From: Sphaerisporangium fuscum
GTDB taxonomy: Bacteria; Actinomycetota; Actinomycetes; Streptosporangiales; Streptosporangiaceae
Length of the DNA stretch: 64,000 nucleotides
Direction of reading: 5' to 3'
NCBI RefSeq assembly: GCF_018531465.1
Contig: NZ_JAHDTF010000012.1
Location: 124,001 to 188,000, forward strand
A program made the position numbers and the translations under genes. Positions 42,344-50,239 of this stretch are shown in pieces. Below the pieces are notes generated by a model. It searched no databases and was not told the DNA's origin. It saw only the letters and a program-made list of their open reading frames with translations. Positions within the stretch are counted from its first letter, which is position 1. Every line of letters starts with the position of its first letter.

Positions 42344-43842
42344 CGACCCTGTCTCAGCAGGTCACGCAGGCTCGCCCGGTCGAGTTTGTCGGTGCGGCCG
42401 GCGCGCGGGAAGCCCTCGACCACCGCGACCCGGTCGGGCAGGGCCCCGGCGTCCATGATGCGCGGAAGCTCCTTGCGCAGCCGCGCCGCGTCGAAGCCCT
42501 CGTCGGCCACCACGGCGAGCACGACCTCCTCGTCGCCGGTCTCCGGGTCCTCGATGCCGACGACGGCCGCCTCGGCGACGCCGGGGAGCGCTCCGATCGC
42601 CGGCTCGTACAGGCCGGGGTAGATGTTCACCCCGTCCCTGAGGATCATGTCCTTCTTCCGGCCGAGCAGCACCAGCCGCCCCTGCCCGTCGATCCGGGCG
42701 AGGTCACCGGTCGCGACCTCTCCCAGCGGGGCCTCCCCGAGGTACCCGAGCGCGAGTTGCGGGCCGGAGACGTGCAGCTCGCCGTCCTCGGCGATCCGGA
42801 CGGCCACGCCGGGCAGCGGCGCGCCCAGCAGATCCCCCTCCCGGCAGGCCAGCTTCTCCTCCGCCGAGGCGATCGCGATCGGCAGCGCCTCGGTCATCGC
42901 GTACACCGACCAGATCTCGGCGTCCGGCGCCGCCGCGCGGGCCCGCCGCAGGACGGCCGGCGGGGACGGCGCCGTGCCCAGCAGCAGGCAGCGCAGCGTC
43001 GGCGGCAGGGCGGGCGTCCGGCGGAGCTCGGCGTCCAGGCGCACCGGCACGCAGAAGGCATGGGTGGCCCGGCGTGCCGCCACCTCCTCCGCGAACGGCA
43101 GGGGGCCGGGCAGCGACCAGGTGGCACCCGCCATGAGCGCCGGCAGCCCCACCATGAGCTGGTCGGTGTGGACGACGTCGCCCGGCCCCAGGGGGATCAC
43201 CTGACGGAACAGGGACGCCCCCTCCGCCAGCGAGCCCCGGGTGTGGACGACGCCACGCGGACGCCCGGTCGTGCCCGAGGTGAACGCGACGACGGCCGGC
43301 TGATCCGTGGCCTCGGGCGGGCCACCGTACGGCGACACGGCCCGCCGCCGTACCGCGCGCAGCGACACGGCTCCGCGTGGCACGCCCGGAAGCCACGGGC
43401 CGGCGTAGAGGTGGCGCACCGGGCTCCCGGGCACCGGGTCGCGAAGGTGCGGCAGCGACAGGCCGCGCCGCCGGGCCAGGCGGCGCAGCGGCCCGCTCAG
43501 CGCGTACACCAGCGAGTCGGCGACCACCCAGGACGGCCTGGTGAGGGCCAGCCGCCCGGCGGCCACGTCGGGGGCGAGACCAGGGTCGGCGAGCACGAGC
43601 ATGCCCCCGGCGGCGACGGCCCCGAGGGCCAGCGTCACGGCGTCCGGCCCGGGGCGCACGGCGAACAGCACGCCGTCACCCGGCCGCAGTCCGCCCCGGC
43701 TCCCGGTCATGGCCGCCGCGGCGGCCTCCACATGGCGGCGCAGAGCGCCGTACGTCAGCTCCCGGCCGCGCCCGTCGATCATCGCGACCGCGAGGGGAGA
43801 CCGCGCGGCGGCCTCCAGGACACCTCCGACGACGTCCTTCAC
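42340..43842 (-). CDS. OleC-like AMP-dependent beta-lactone synthetase
   Basis: A 500-residue ANL-superfamily adenylate-forming enzyme. The P-loop FTSGTTGRPRGV spans residues 187-198. The A5-type motif is MTEALPI at 316-322, where OleC proteins carry the diagnostic TEALP. TGDLARIDGQGRL and GRKKDMI lie near 378-400, and the C-terminal lysine is in RTDKLDR. In the olefin pathway OleC converts a 2-alkyl-3-hydroxy acid to a beta-lactone rather than a CoA ester. The GTG at 43842 overlaps the P450 stop by GTGA. Confidence 0.82.
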   Translation of the reverse strand: MKDVVGGVLEAAARSPLAVAMIDGRGRELTYGALRRHVEAAAAAMTGSRGGLRPGDGVLFAVRPGPDAVTLALGAVAAGGMLVLADPGLAPDVAAGRLALTRPSWVVADSLVYALSGPLRRLARRRGLSLPHLRDPVPGSPVRHLYAGPWLPGVPRGAVSLRAVRRRAVSPYGGPPEATDQPAVVAFTSGTTGRPRGVVHTRGSLAEGASLFRQVIPLGPGDVVHTDQLMVGLPALMAGATWSLPGPLPFAEEVAARRATHAFCVPVRLDAELRRTPALPPTLRCLLLGTAPSPPAVLRRARAAAPDAEIWSVYAMTEALPIAIASAEEKLACREGDLLGAPLPGVAVRIAEDGELHVSGPQLALGYLGEAPLGEVATGDLARIDGQGRLVLLGRKKDMILRDGVNIYPGLYEPAIGALPGVAEAAVVGIEDPETGDEEVVLAVVADEGFDAARLRKELPRIMDAGALPDRVAVVEGFPRAGRTDKLDRASLRDLLRQGR

Positions 43843-45008
43843 TTCGCCCCCGCCGTTATCCACAGGTGTGCGTAGGTGGGGATGAGCACCCCGCGCGCGT
43901 ACCGGCGGCCGACCACCCTGACCTGGTGGGCCAGCAGCATCTCCGCCACGGCCCGGATCTCCGCCAGCGCCAGCGGATAGCCGATGCAGAAGTGCGGCCC
44001 GGCCCCGAACCACAGTCGGCGCAGTTCCGGCGGGTGCCCGCGCGCCGGGTCGAACGGGCCGAGGGCGCGGGCGCAGTTGTGCGTCACGATGAGCACCCGG
44101 TCCCCGGGACGCACGGCGACGCGCCCGACGCGCGCCGGGACGGACACCGACCGCAGCATCACCGGAGTCGGCGTCGTCACCCGCATGGCCTCCTCGATCG
44201 CCCGGTCGAGGCCGTAGGGCCCCTCCGGGCGCCACCCGCTGTCGTCCAGCAGCGCGACCAGCCTCGGCACGAACGTCGCCACCGTCTCGCTGCCGGTGAG
44301 GAAGAACGCTCCCGCCGCCCCGCGCGCCTCGGCCGCCGACAGCCCGAGCGAACGCATCCGGCCCATGACCGTCGACTCCTCGCCCCGGTCGTACGCCGCG
44401 CCCGCGATGTCGCCGACCCGGTCGAGCACCTGGCGCGCGACGGCGATCTGGCGATCGGAGAGCCTGCGGGAGCGCAGCGAGACCATCGCGACGACGCGCT
44501 CCCCCTCGGCGAACAGCGAACGCGCCTCCCGGGCGGACACCTCGCCCATGCCGATCAGCCGGCAGATCACCGCCCCGGCCATCAGCCGCATCTCGTCGAC
44601 CAGGTCGACCGTGTCACCGCGCGCCAGCCGCGCCGACAGCTCACGCAGCGGGATCTCCAGCACGCCCGACACCAGCTCGGTGACCCGCGCGGGGGAGAAC
44701 AGCGGCGCGAGCCGGCGGCGCAACGCCGCGTGGGCCTCGCCCTCCATGTTCAGCAGCACCGACGGGCCGAGGACCGGCGTCCACAGGTCGCCGGGCGAGC
44801 CGGGGCCGTCCTTGCGGAAACGCTCGTCCATCAGCACCGCGCGGGCGGTCGCGGCGTCGTTCACCACGACCCCGACGCCCGGCACCCGGACCACGGGGCC
44901 GAGCCGGGCGAGCAGCCGCATCAGCGGGTACGCCACCGGGTGCGCGGCGGCGTACAGCCGGGTCTCGTGCCGCATGGCCCGCCCGGCGCGGTCGTCGCGC
45001 GCCTTCAC
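43839..45008 (-). CDS. Cytochrome P450 inside the ole-like operon
   Basis: A 389-residue P450 with FLTGSETV (oxygen activation, I-helix), EEAMR (ExxR) and the complete heme motif FGAGPHFCIG with Cys at about residue 341. Its placement between the glycosyltransferase and the beta-lactone synthetase, with GTGA overlaps on both sides, makes it a dedicated tailoring or chain-modifying oxidase of this pathway. The GTG start at 45008 is favoured by coupling; ATG at about 44975 would remove 11 residues. Confidence 0.9.
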   Translation of the reverse strand: MKARDDRAGRAMRHETRLYAAAHPVAYPLMRLLARLGPVVRVPGVGVVVNDAATARAVLMDERFRKDGPGSPGDLWTPVLGPSVLLNMEGEAHAALRRRLAPLFSPARVTELVSGVLEIPLRELSARLARGDTVDLVDEMRLMAGAVICRLIGMGEVSAREARSLFAEGERVVAMVSLRSRRLSDRQIAVARQVLDRVGDIAGAAYDRGEESTVMGRMRSLGLSAAEARGAAGAFFLTGSETVATFVPRLVALLDDSGWRPEGPYGLDRAIEEAMRVTTPTPVMLRSVSVPARVGRVAVRPGDRVLIVTHNCARALGPFDPARGHPPELRRLWFGAGPHFCIGYPLALAEIRAVAEMLLAHQVRVVGRRYARGVLIPTYAHLWITAGAK

Positions 45009-45769
45009 CGGATGTCGACGACGTCGGGTCGGTAGTGGTGGTCGGCGTACCAGGCCAGGGTGCCGGCCAGGCCGTAGGCCCGCAGCCGCCGCACCGAGCC
45101 GTACACGACCACGTCCCGGCGGGAGGCGTACGCGCGGGTCAGCCTGCGCACCTGGTTGACCAGGGCGCGGTCCTCGTGGACCTCCTCGATCGCGGTACGC
45201 GGGAACCCGCCCGACCGTTCGTACAGCTCGGCCGTGATGCCGACGGTGCAGCCCGGGATCATGACGTACGGTCCGAGGTAGGCAGGGTCGCGGTTGCCCG
45301 GCCGGACACGGCCGAACGCGGCGGCCACGTCCACGATGAACGGGATCAGGTGGCGTTCCCACAGCTTCAGCCGGAACTCGTCGGTACGGGGCCGCAGCCG
45401 GCCGCCGACCATTTCGAGGCCGTCGGCGAAGCCGCGCCGCATGGCCCGCACCCAGTCGCGGCGCGGCAGGCAGTCGGCGTCCGTCCGCAACAGGTGCGTC
45501 GCGCCCCGGGCGATGGCGTGCCGCATGCCGGTGTCGGAGGCCGCACCCGTGCCCTTGCGCTCCTCGGTGATCACCTCGATGCTCATGAGCGAGGTGACGG
45601 CGTAGGCCCTGACCACGTCCGCGGTGCGGTCGGTGCTGTTGTTGTCGACCACGACCAGCGTGAAGTCCTGGTCGTCCTGGGCGTCCAGCGCGCGCAGCGT
45701 CGCCTCGATGCCCCCGGCCTCGTTGTAGGCGGGGACGACGATCCACAGGTCCATCTCGCCGCCGCTCAC
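45005..45769 (-). CDS. Family 2 glycosyltransferase in the ole-like operon
   Basis: A 254-residue GT-A fold enzyme. VVPAYNEAGGIEATL opens the nucleotide-sugar fold, VVVDNNSTDRTADV follows, and HLLRTDADCLPRRDWV carries the DxD metal site. There is no membrane anchor of the dolichol-phosphate-mannose type. Donor and acceptor are unknown; the operon suggests glycosylation of the lipid product or of a precursor. The GTG at 45769 overlaps the OleA-like stop by GTGA; ATG 45754 is an alternative. Confidence 0.88.
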   Translation of the reverse strand: MSGGEMDLWIVVPAYNEAGGIEATLRALDAQDDQDFTLVVVDNNSTDRTADVVRAYAVTSLMSIEVITEERKGTGAASDTGMRHAIARGATHLLRTDADCLPRRDWVRAMRRGFADGLEMVGGRLRPRTDEFRLKLWERHLIPFIVDVAAAFGRVRPGNRDPAYLGPYVMIPGCTVGITAELYERSGGFPRTAIEEVHEDRALVNQVRRLTRAYASRRDVVVYGSVRRLRAYGLAGTLAWYADHHYRPDVVDIR

Positions 45770-46725
45770 AGGTCGGCCAGCAGCACGCCGAGGCTGATGC
45801 CGCCGCCCAGCCCGAGCAGCGCCACCCGGTCGCCGGGGCCCACACCCGCCGCGGCGAGCTGGAGCGGCAGGGTCGCCGAGGCGCAGTTGCCGTGCTCCGG
45901 CAGCGTCACCACCAGGCGGTCGCGGGGGATGCCGAGGATGCGGGTCAGCGTGTCGAGGTACGGCACGGCGACCTGGTGGACGGCCACGACGGAGAAGTCG
46001 TCCCAGGTCAGGCCGGTGCGCTTGAGGGCGTTGAGGAAGATGTCGGGCCCGATGAGCTCGAACGCCTCCTTCAGCCTGCGCCCGTCGCCGCGGAAGTAGG
46101 AGTACTCGGGGTCGCGCGGGTGGGCCGAGCCGCCGCCCGGGAGGGTGCCGACGGCCCACGCCGTGGAGTCGGCCGAGAAGTCGCGGTAGAAGATGCCGCG
46201 CCGCTGGTCCGCGGTGAGCAGCACGGCGGCCCCGGCGTCCGAGAGGGTGTAGCCCGCGAAGGCGTCCACGAACTGCTCCCGGTCGGCCACGCGCCAGCGG
46301 ATCGCGCGGGAGGGCACCTCGCCCGTGCAGACCAGCACCTTGCGGTGGGCGCCGGTGCGGATCAGCGCCTCGGCGACCTGCAGGCCGTTGAGCAGGCTGT
46401 TGCAGGCGTTCTTGACGTCGAACACCGGGCACGACAGGCCGAGCTTGGCGGCGACGATGTGCGCGGTGGCGGGTTCGACCATGTCCTGCGACGCCGAGGC
46501 GAAGATCAGCAGGTCGGCGTCGTCGTGGTCGAGCCCGCGGGCCGCCGCGGCGGCGAGGTCGGACGCCTGTTCCCCGTCGGCCGCGACGTGACGCCGCCGT
46601 ATGCCCGTCATGCGCTCGACGACGCCACGGTGGGGGACGTATCCCTCGATCCGCGCCTCCACCTCGCCACTGGTCAGGGTGCGTTCGGGCAGATACGTCG
46701 CGACGCCCGAGATCCGGGCCTTCAT
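45766..46725 (-). CDS. OleA-like thiolase (3-oxoacyl-ACP synthase III family)
   Basis: A 319-residue condensing enzyme. The catalytic triad is visible as Cys108 (VKNACNS), His250 (VAVHQ) and Asn280 (EHGNC). The overall pattern is that of KAS III/OleA proteins, which in the olefin pathway perform non-decarboxylative Claisen condensation of two acyl-CoAs; plain FabH-type activity cannot be excluded by eye. It is the first gene of the five-gene operon. ATG 46725 has GGAGGGG 5 bp upstream. uppP lies 66 bp upstream on the same strand. Confidence 0.85.
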   Translation of the reverse strand: MKARISGVATYLPERTLTSGEVEARIEGYVPHRGVVERMTGIRRRHVAADGEQASDLAAAAARGLDHDDADLLIFASASQDMVEPATAHIVAAKLGLSCPVFDVKNACNSLLNGLQVAEALIRTGAHRKVLVCTGEVPSRAIRWRVADREQFVDAFAGYTLSDAGAAVLLTADQRRGIFYRDFSADSTAWAVGTLPGGGSAHPRDPEYSYFRGDGRRLKEAFELIGPDIFLNALKRTGLTWDDFSVVAVHQVAVPYLDTLTRILGIPRDRLVVTLPEHGNCASATLPLQLAAAGVGPGDRVALLGLGGGISLGVLLADL

Positions 46726-46791
46726 CGCGCCCCTCCGTCTGTTGTCTGGCAATCTCCCCCTTCAAGCAATCTACCGAACTTTGCCCGTTTT

Positions 46792-47619
46792 CTAGTTGGC
46801 CGGGATGAGGTCGAAGCTCACGGCCGCGATGACGAAGGCGCCGAGCAGCACCCGGTAGACGACGAACGGCGTGAAGCGGTGCGTGCCGATGTACCTCAGG
46901 AACCACGCGACGGCGGCGTAGCCGACGGCGAACGACACCAGGGTGGCGAGGATCGTCGGCCCCCAGGCGGGCGTCTCACCATGGCCGATCTTGAACAGTT
47001 CCAGCACGCCCGACATCAGCACGGCCGGCATCGCCAGCAGGAAGGAGTACTCCGCGGCCTCCTCACGCCGGTACCCGAGCAGCAGGCCCGCGCCGGTCGT
47101 GCCCCCGGAGCGGGAGACGCCGGGGATGAGCGCCAGCGACTGGGCGAGGCCGTAGACCAGGGCGTGCGGGAGGTTCAGGTTCTTGTCGAGGATCAGCTCG
47201 TTGCGGGCCAGCCGGTCGGCGAGGGCGAGCAGCAGGCCGAAGACCACCAGGCAGGCCCCCACCAGGCGAAGGTCGCGGACGGTGGTCTCGATCTGGTGCT
47301 TGAACGCCAGGCCGAGCACCCCGATCGGGACGCTGCCCGCGATGACGTACCAGCCCATGCGGGCGGCGGGATCCTGGCGCAGGCCGGGTGTCCACAGCGA
47401 GCGGGTCCAGGTGGACACGATGTCCCGGATGCGCTTGCGGAAGTAGATCAGCACGGCGGCCTCGGTGCCGAGCTGGATGACGGCCGTGAACGCGGCGCCC
47501 GGGTCCCGCCAGCCGAAGAACGCGGACACCACTCTGATGTGCGCGCTGGAGGAGATGGGCAGGAACTCCGTGAGTCCCTGCACCAGACCCAGCACCAACG
47601 CCTCGAACCAGCCGATCAA
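46792..47619 (-). CDS. uppP: Undecaprenyl-diphosphatase
   Basis: A 275-residue membrane enzyme that recycles undecaprenyl pyrophosphate for wall synthesis and gives bacitracin resistance. The conserved EALVLGLVQGLTEFLPISSSAH start (residues about 5-26, in parts) and PGVSRSGGT (about 165-173) are the two catalytic motifs; eight hydrophobic segments are present. I used a TTG at 47619, because GGAAGG lies 8 bp upstream and gives the canonical N-terminus; GTG 47628 is possible. It lies between gnd and the oleA-like gene. Confidence 0.93.
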   Translation of the reverse strand: MIGWFEALVLGLVQGLTEFLPISSSAHIRVVSAFFGWRDPGAAFTAVIQLGTEAAVLIYFRKRIRDIVSTWTRSLWTPGLRQDPAARMGWYVIAGSVPIGVLGLAFKHQIETTVRDLRLVGACLVVFGLLLALADRLARNELILDKNLNLPHALVYGLAQSLALIPGVSRSGGTTGAGLLLGYRREEAAEYSFLLAMPAVLMSGVLELFKIGHGETPAWGPTILATLVSFAVGYAAVAWFLRYIGTHRFTPFVVYRVLLGAFVIAAVSFDLIPAN

Positions 47620-47748
47620 CGAGCACACCTTCCGGGGGAGGCCGCGACCGGGCGCGGCCATGAGGGCGGGACCCCGTGAGGCTAGCCGAGGCGGGCGGCG
47701 GGCGGGTTCGGCCGAATGGCCGATCCGCCCGCCTGACGAAAGTCATGC

Positions 47749-47800
47749 CACCTCGCTGTGCTCGGCGGCGGGGGCGTCCCTTGAGGCGGCGCCCCTGGCG
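47749..47800 (+). repeat. Fragment of the dispersed palindromic repeat
   Basis: The stretch matches the left part of the repeat found at 7135 and 55409 (CCTCGCTGTGCTCGGCGGCG, then GGGGGCGTCCCTTGAGGCGGCG) and then diverges. It lies between gnd and uppP. Confidence 0.6.
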
Positions 47801-47803
47801 CCC

Positions 47804-49240
47804 TCAGGCGTCGGTGCGGGTCTCGGGGCGGCCGGGCAGCTCCCAGTGGGTGTGGTGGACGCCCTCGCGGTCGGTCCTGAGATAGGTGTGGGCGCCGAAG
47901 AAGTCGCGCTGGCCCTGGATCAGCGCGGCCGGCAGGCGCTCGGCGCGCAGAGCGTCGTAGTAGGACAGCGCGCTGGAGAATCCCGGGACGGGGATGCCGC
48001 GCCTGGTGGCCTCGACGACCACCTCGCGCCAGGCGTCCTGCGCGTCCCCCAGTTCGGCGGCGAAGTTGGCGTCCGTCAGCAGGGTGGGCAGGCCGCGGTC
48101 GGTCTCGTAGGCGCCGCGGATGCGGTCGAGGAAGCCGGCCCGGATGATGCAGCCGCCCCGCCAGATGGTCGCCATGGCGCCGAGGTCGATGTCCCAGCCG
48201 TATTCGGCGCTGCCCGCCTGGATCTGGTTGAAGCCCTGGGCGTAGGCGACGACCTTGGAGGCGTACAGGGCCTGCTCCACCTTGTCGGCGAAGGAGCTGT
48301 CGAGGCCGCCGTCGGCGGACGGGCCGGTCAGCACGCGTGCCGCCTCGCGGGTGTCGGCGTGGCCGGACAGGGAACGGGCGAAGACCGCCTGGGCGATGCC
48401 GGTGACCGGGACCCCGAGGTCGAGGGCGGCCTGCACGGTCCAGCGTCCGGTGCCCTTCTGCTCGGCACGGTCGAGCACGATGTCGACGAACGGCTTGCCG
48501 GTCGCGGCGTCGGTGTGCGCCAGGACCTCGGCGGTGATCTCGATGAGGTACGACCCGAGCCGGCCCTGGTTCCAGGTGCGGAAGACCTCGGCGATCTCGG
48601 CCGGGGTCATGCCCGCTCCCTTGCGGAGCAGGTCGTAGGCCTCGGCGATGAGCTGCATGTCGGAGTACTCGATGCCGTTGTGCACCATCTTGACGAAATG
48701 TCCGGCGCCGCCGGGACCGACGTACGTACAGCACGGCGCGCCGTCCACCTTGGCGGAGATGTCCTCCAGGATCGGGCCCAAGGACGCGTACGACTCGCGC
48801 GAGCCGCCCGGCATGATGCTCGGGCCCTCCAGCGCCCCCTGCTCGCCGCCGGAGATGCCGCTGCCCACGAAGTGGATGCCGCGCTCACGCAGGGCCTTCT
48901 CGCGGCGCTCGGTGTCGGCGTAGTGCGCGTTGCCGCCGTCGATCAAAATGTCACCGGGCTCCAGCAAGGGGGCGAACTCGTCGATGACCGCGTCGGTGGA
49001 CTGGCCGGCCTTGACCATGATCACCATCTTGCGGGGACGTTCCAACGCGGCGACGAAAGCCTCCGGGGACTCCTCGGGCACGAAGGCGCCCTCGTGGCCG
49101 AACTCCTCGATCAAGGCCTTCGTCTTGCCGTAGGTCCGGTTGTGCACGGCGACGGTGTACCCGTGCCTGGCGAAGTTGCGCGCCAGATTCCGGCCCATGA
49201 CCCCGAGACCCGTGACGCCGATGACCGCCTTCTGTGCCAT
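47804..49240 (-). CDS. gnd: 6-phosphogluconate dehydrogenase, NADP-dependent, decarboxylating
   Basis: A 478-residue pentose-phosphate enzyme making ribulose 5-phosphate, CO2 and NADPH. It has the GLGVMGRNLARN dinucleotide fold at residues 10-21, HNRT for NADP selectivity, GSGISGGEQGALEGPSIMPGG (in parts, about 128-148) and GHFVKMVHNGIEY (about 180-192) with the catalytic Lys. The length fits the long, homodimeric type (about 470 residues). GAGAGTGATCGGAC precedes the ATG. A HAD phosphatase gene lies 146 bp upstream. Confidence 0.96.
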   Translation of the reverse strand: MAQKAVIGVTGLGVMGRNLARNFARHGYTVAVHNRTYGKTKALIEEFGHEGAFVPEESPEAFVAALERPRKMVIMVKAGQSTDAVIDEFAPLLEPGDILIDGGNAHYADTERREKALRERGIHFVGSGISGGEQGALEGPSIMPGGSRESYASLGPILEDISAKVDGAPCCTYVGPGGAGHFVKMVHNGIEYSDMQLIAEAYDLLRKGAGMTPAEIAEVFRTWNQGRLGSYLIEITAEVLAHTDAATGKPFVDIVLDRAEQKGTGRWTVQAALDLGVPVTGIAQAVFARSLSGHADTREAARVLTGPSADGGLDSSFADKVEQALYASKVVAYAQGFNQIQAGSAEYGWDIDLGAMATIWRGGCIIRAGFLDRIRGAYETDRGLPTLLTDANFAAELGDAQDAWREVVVEATRRGIPVPGFSSALSYYDALRAERLPAALIQGQRDFFGAHTYLRTDREGVHHTHWELPGRPETRTDA

Positions 49241-49386
49241 GTCCGATCACTCTCCTTTGAGCTGGCAATACGCTTCGGACGGCCGCGGGGTTCGACGGAG
49301 GGCGTGATCGGCTGTGGCACCGCCTGGCCGTGCCCGCATCGCGCTCCGCGACCATCAGCGTAACCAGCCCCTTCGCCGGGCGATTC

Positions 49387-50049
49387 CTACAGGAGCCGGG
49401 CGATCGGGCTTTCGTCCAGGTGCTGCAGGAGGTCGTGGCAGTCCTTGTACACCGCCTCGGCCCCGGCCTCCCTGAGCGACCCGCTGTCGATGCCGCCCGA
49501 CCGCAGGGCCACGCACCCGACCTTCGCCTGACGGGCGGCCAGCATGTCCCACACGCTGTCCCCCACCATGATGGTGTGCCGGGGATCGAGTCCCGACTTC
49601 TCCAGCGCCTGCCGCACCGGCTCCGGGTGGGGCTTGGACTTGTCGACGTCGTCGGCGTCCACCAGCACGGAGACGGCCTCCCGTGCCCCCGTCACCTCGA
49701 TCAGCCGGTCGGCCTCGTCCTTGGGGGCGCTGGTCGCGAGGACCACGACCATGCCGCGTCCGGCGAGGGTGTGCAGCAGCTCGCCCGCCCCCGGAACGGG
49801 ACGCACCTCGTCGAGGTGCGGTTTGTACAGCTCCGAGTGGACACCCTTGATCGCTTCGGCCTCCTCCTCCGAGGCCTCCGGGAGCAGGTACTCGACCAGG
49901 TCCTTGCCGGCCCGGCCTATCGCCCCGTGGATGTCGACCATGAGGACGTCGTGACCCTGGCGGCGAAAACCTTCCCACCATGTCACGACGTGCAGGTAGT
50001 TGGTGTCCACAAGGGTGCCGTCAATATCGAAGATCACGCCGCGTCGCAT
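49387..50049 (-). CDS. HAD family hydrolase (phosphatase)
   Basis: A 220-residue HAD phosphatase with motif I FDIDGTLVD (residues 7-15), motif II LATSAPK near 104-110, a Lys in DKSKPHP (motif III) and motif IV VGDSVWDMLAA (about 160-170). The cap is the C1 type, as in beta-phosphoglucomutase/phosphoglycolate phosphatases. The substrate is unknown, probably a sugar phosphate given that it lies upstream of gnd on the same strand. Confidence 0.9.
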   Translation of the reverse strand: MRRGVIFDIDGTLVDTNYLHVVTWWEGFRRQGHDVLMVDIHGAIGRAGKDLVEYLLPEASEEEAEAIKGVHSELYKPHLDEVRPVPGAGELLHTLAGRGMVVVLATSAPKDEADRLIEVTGAREAVSVLVDADDVDKSKPHPEPVRQALEKSGLDPRHTIMVGDSVWDMLAARQAKVGCVALRSGGIDSGSLREAGAEAVYKDCHDLLQHLDESPIARLL

Positions 50050-50239
50050 GGTTCACCGTCCCTGTGATGCCCAGGCTCTCGCTCGTCCCCCGCGCCGCCC
50101 GGGGTCCCGCCGGCCGGCGGGTTTCGGCCTCGTGGCCGGTGTCACCCCGTGACGGAGAGCGAGTAACACATGCCCCGTTCACTACCCCGGACCCGGCGGA
50201 TGCAACAAACCAGGCCTATCGGACCAGGGGGCGACGGGC

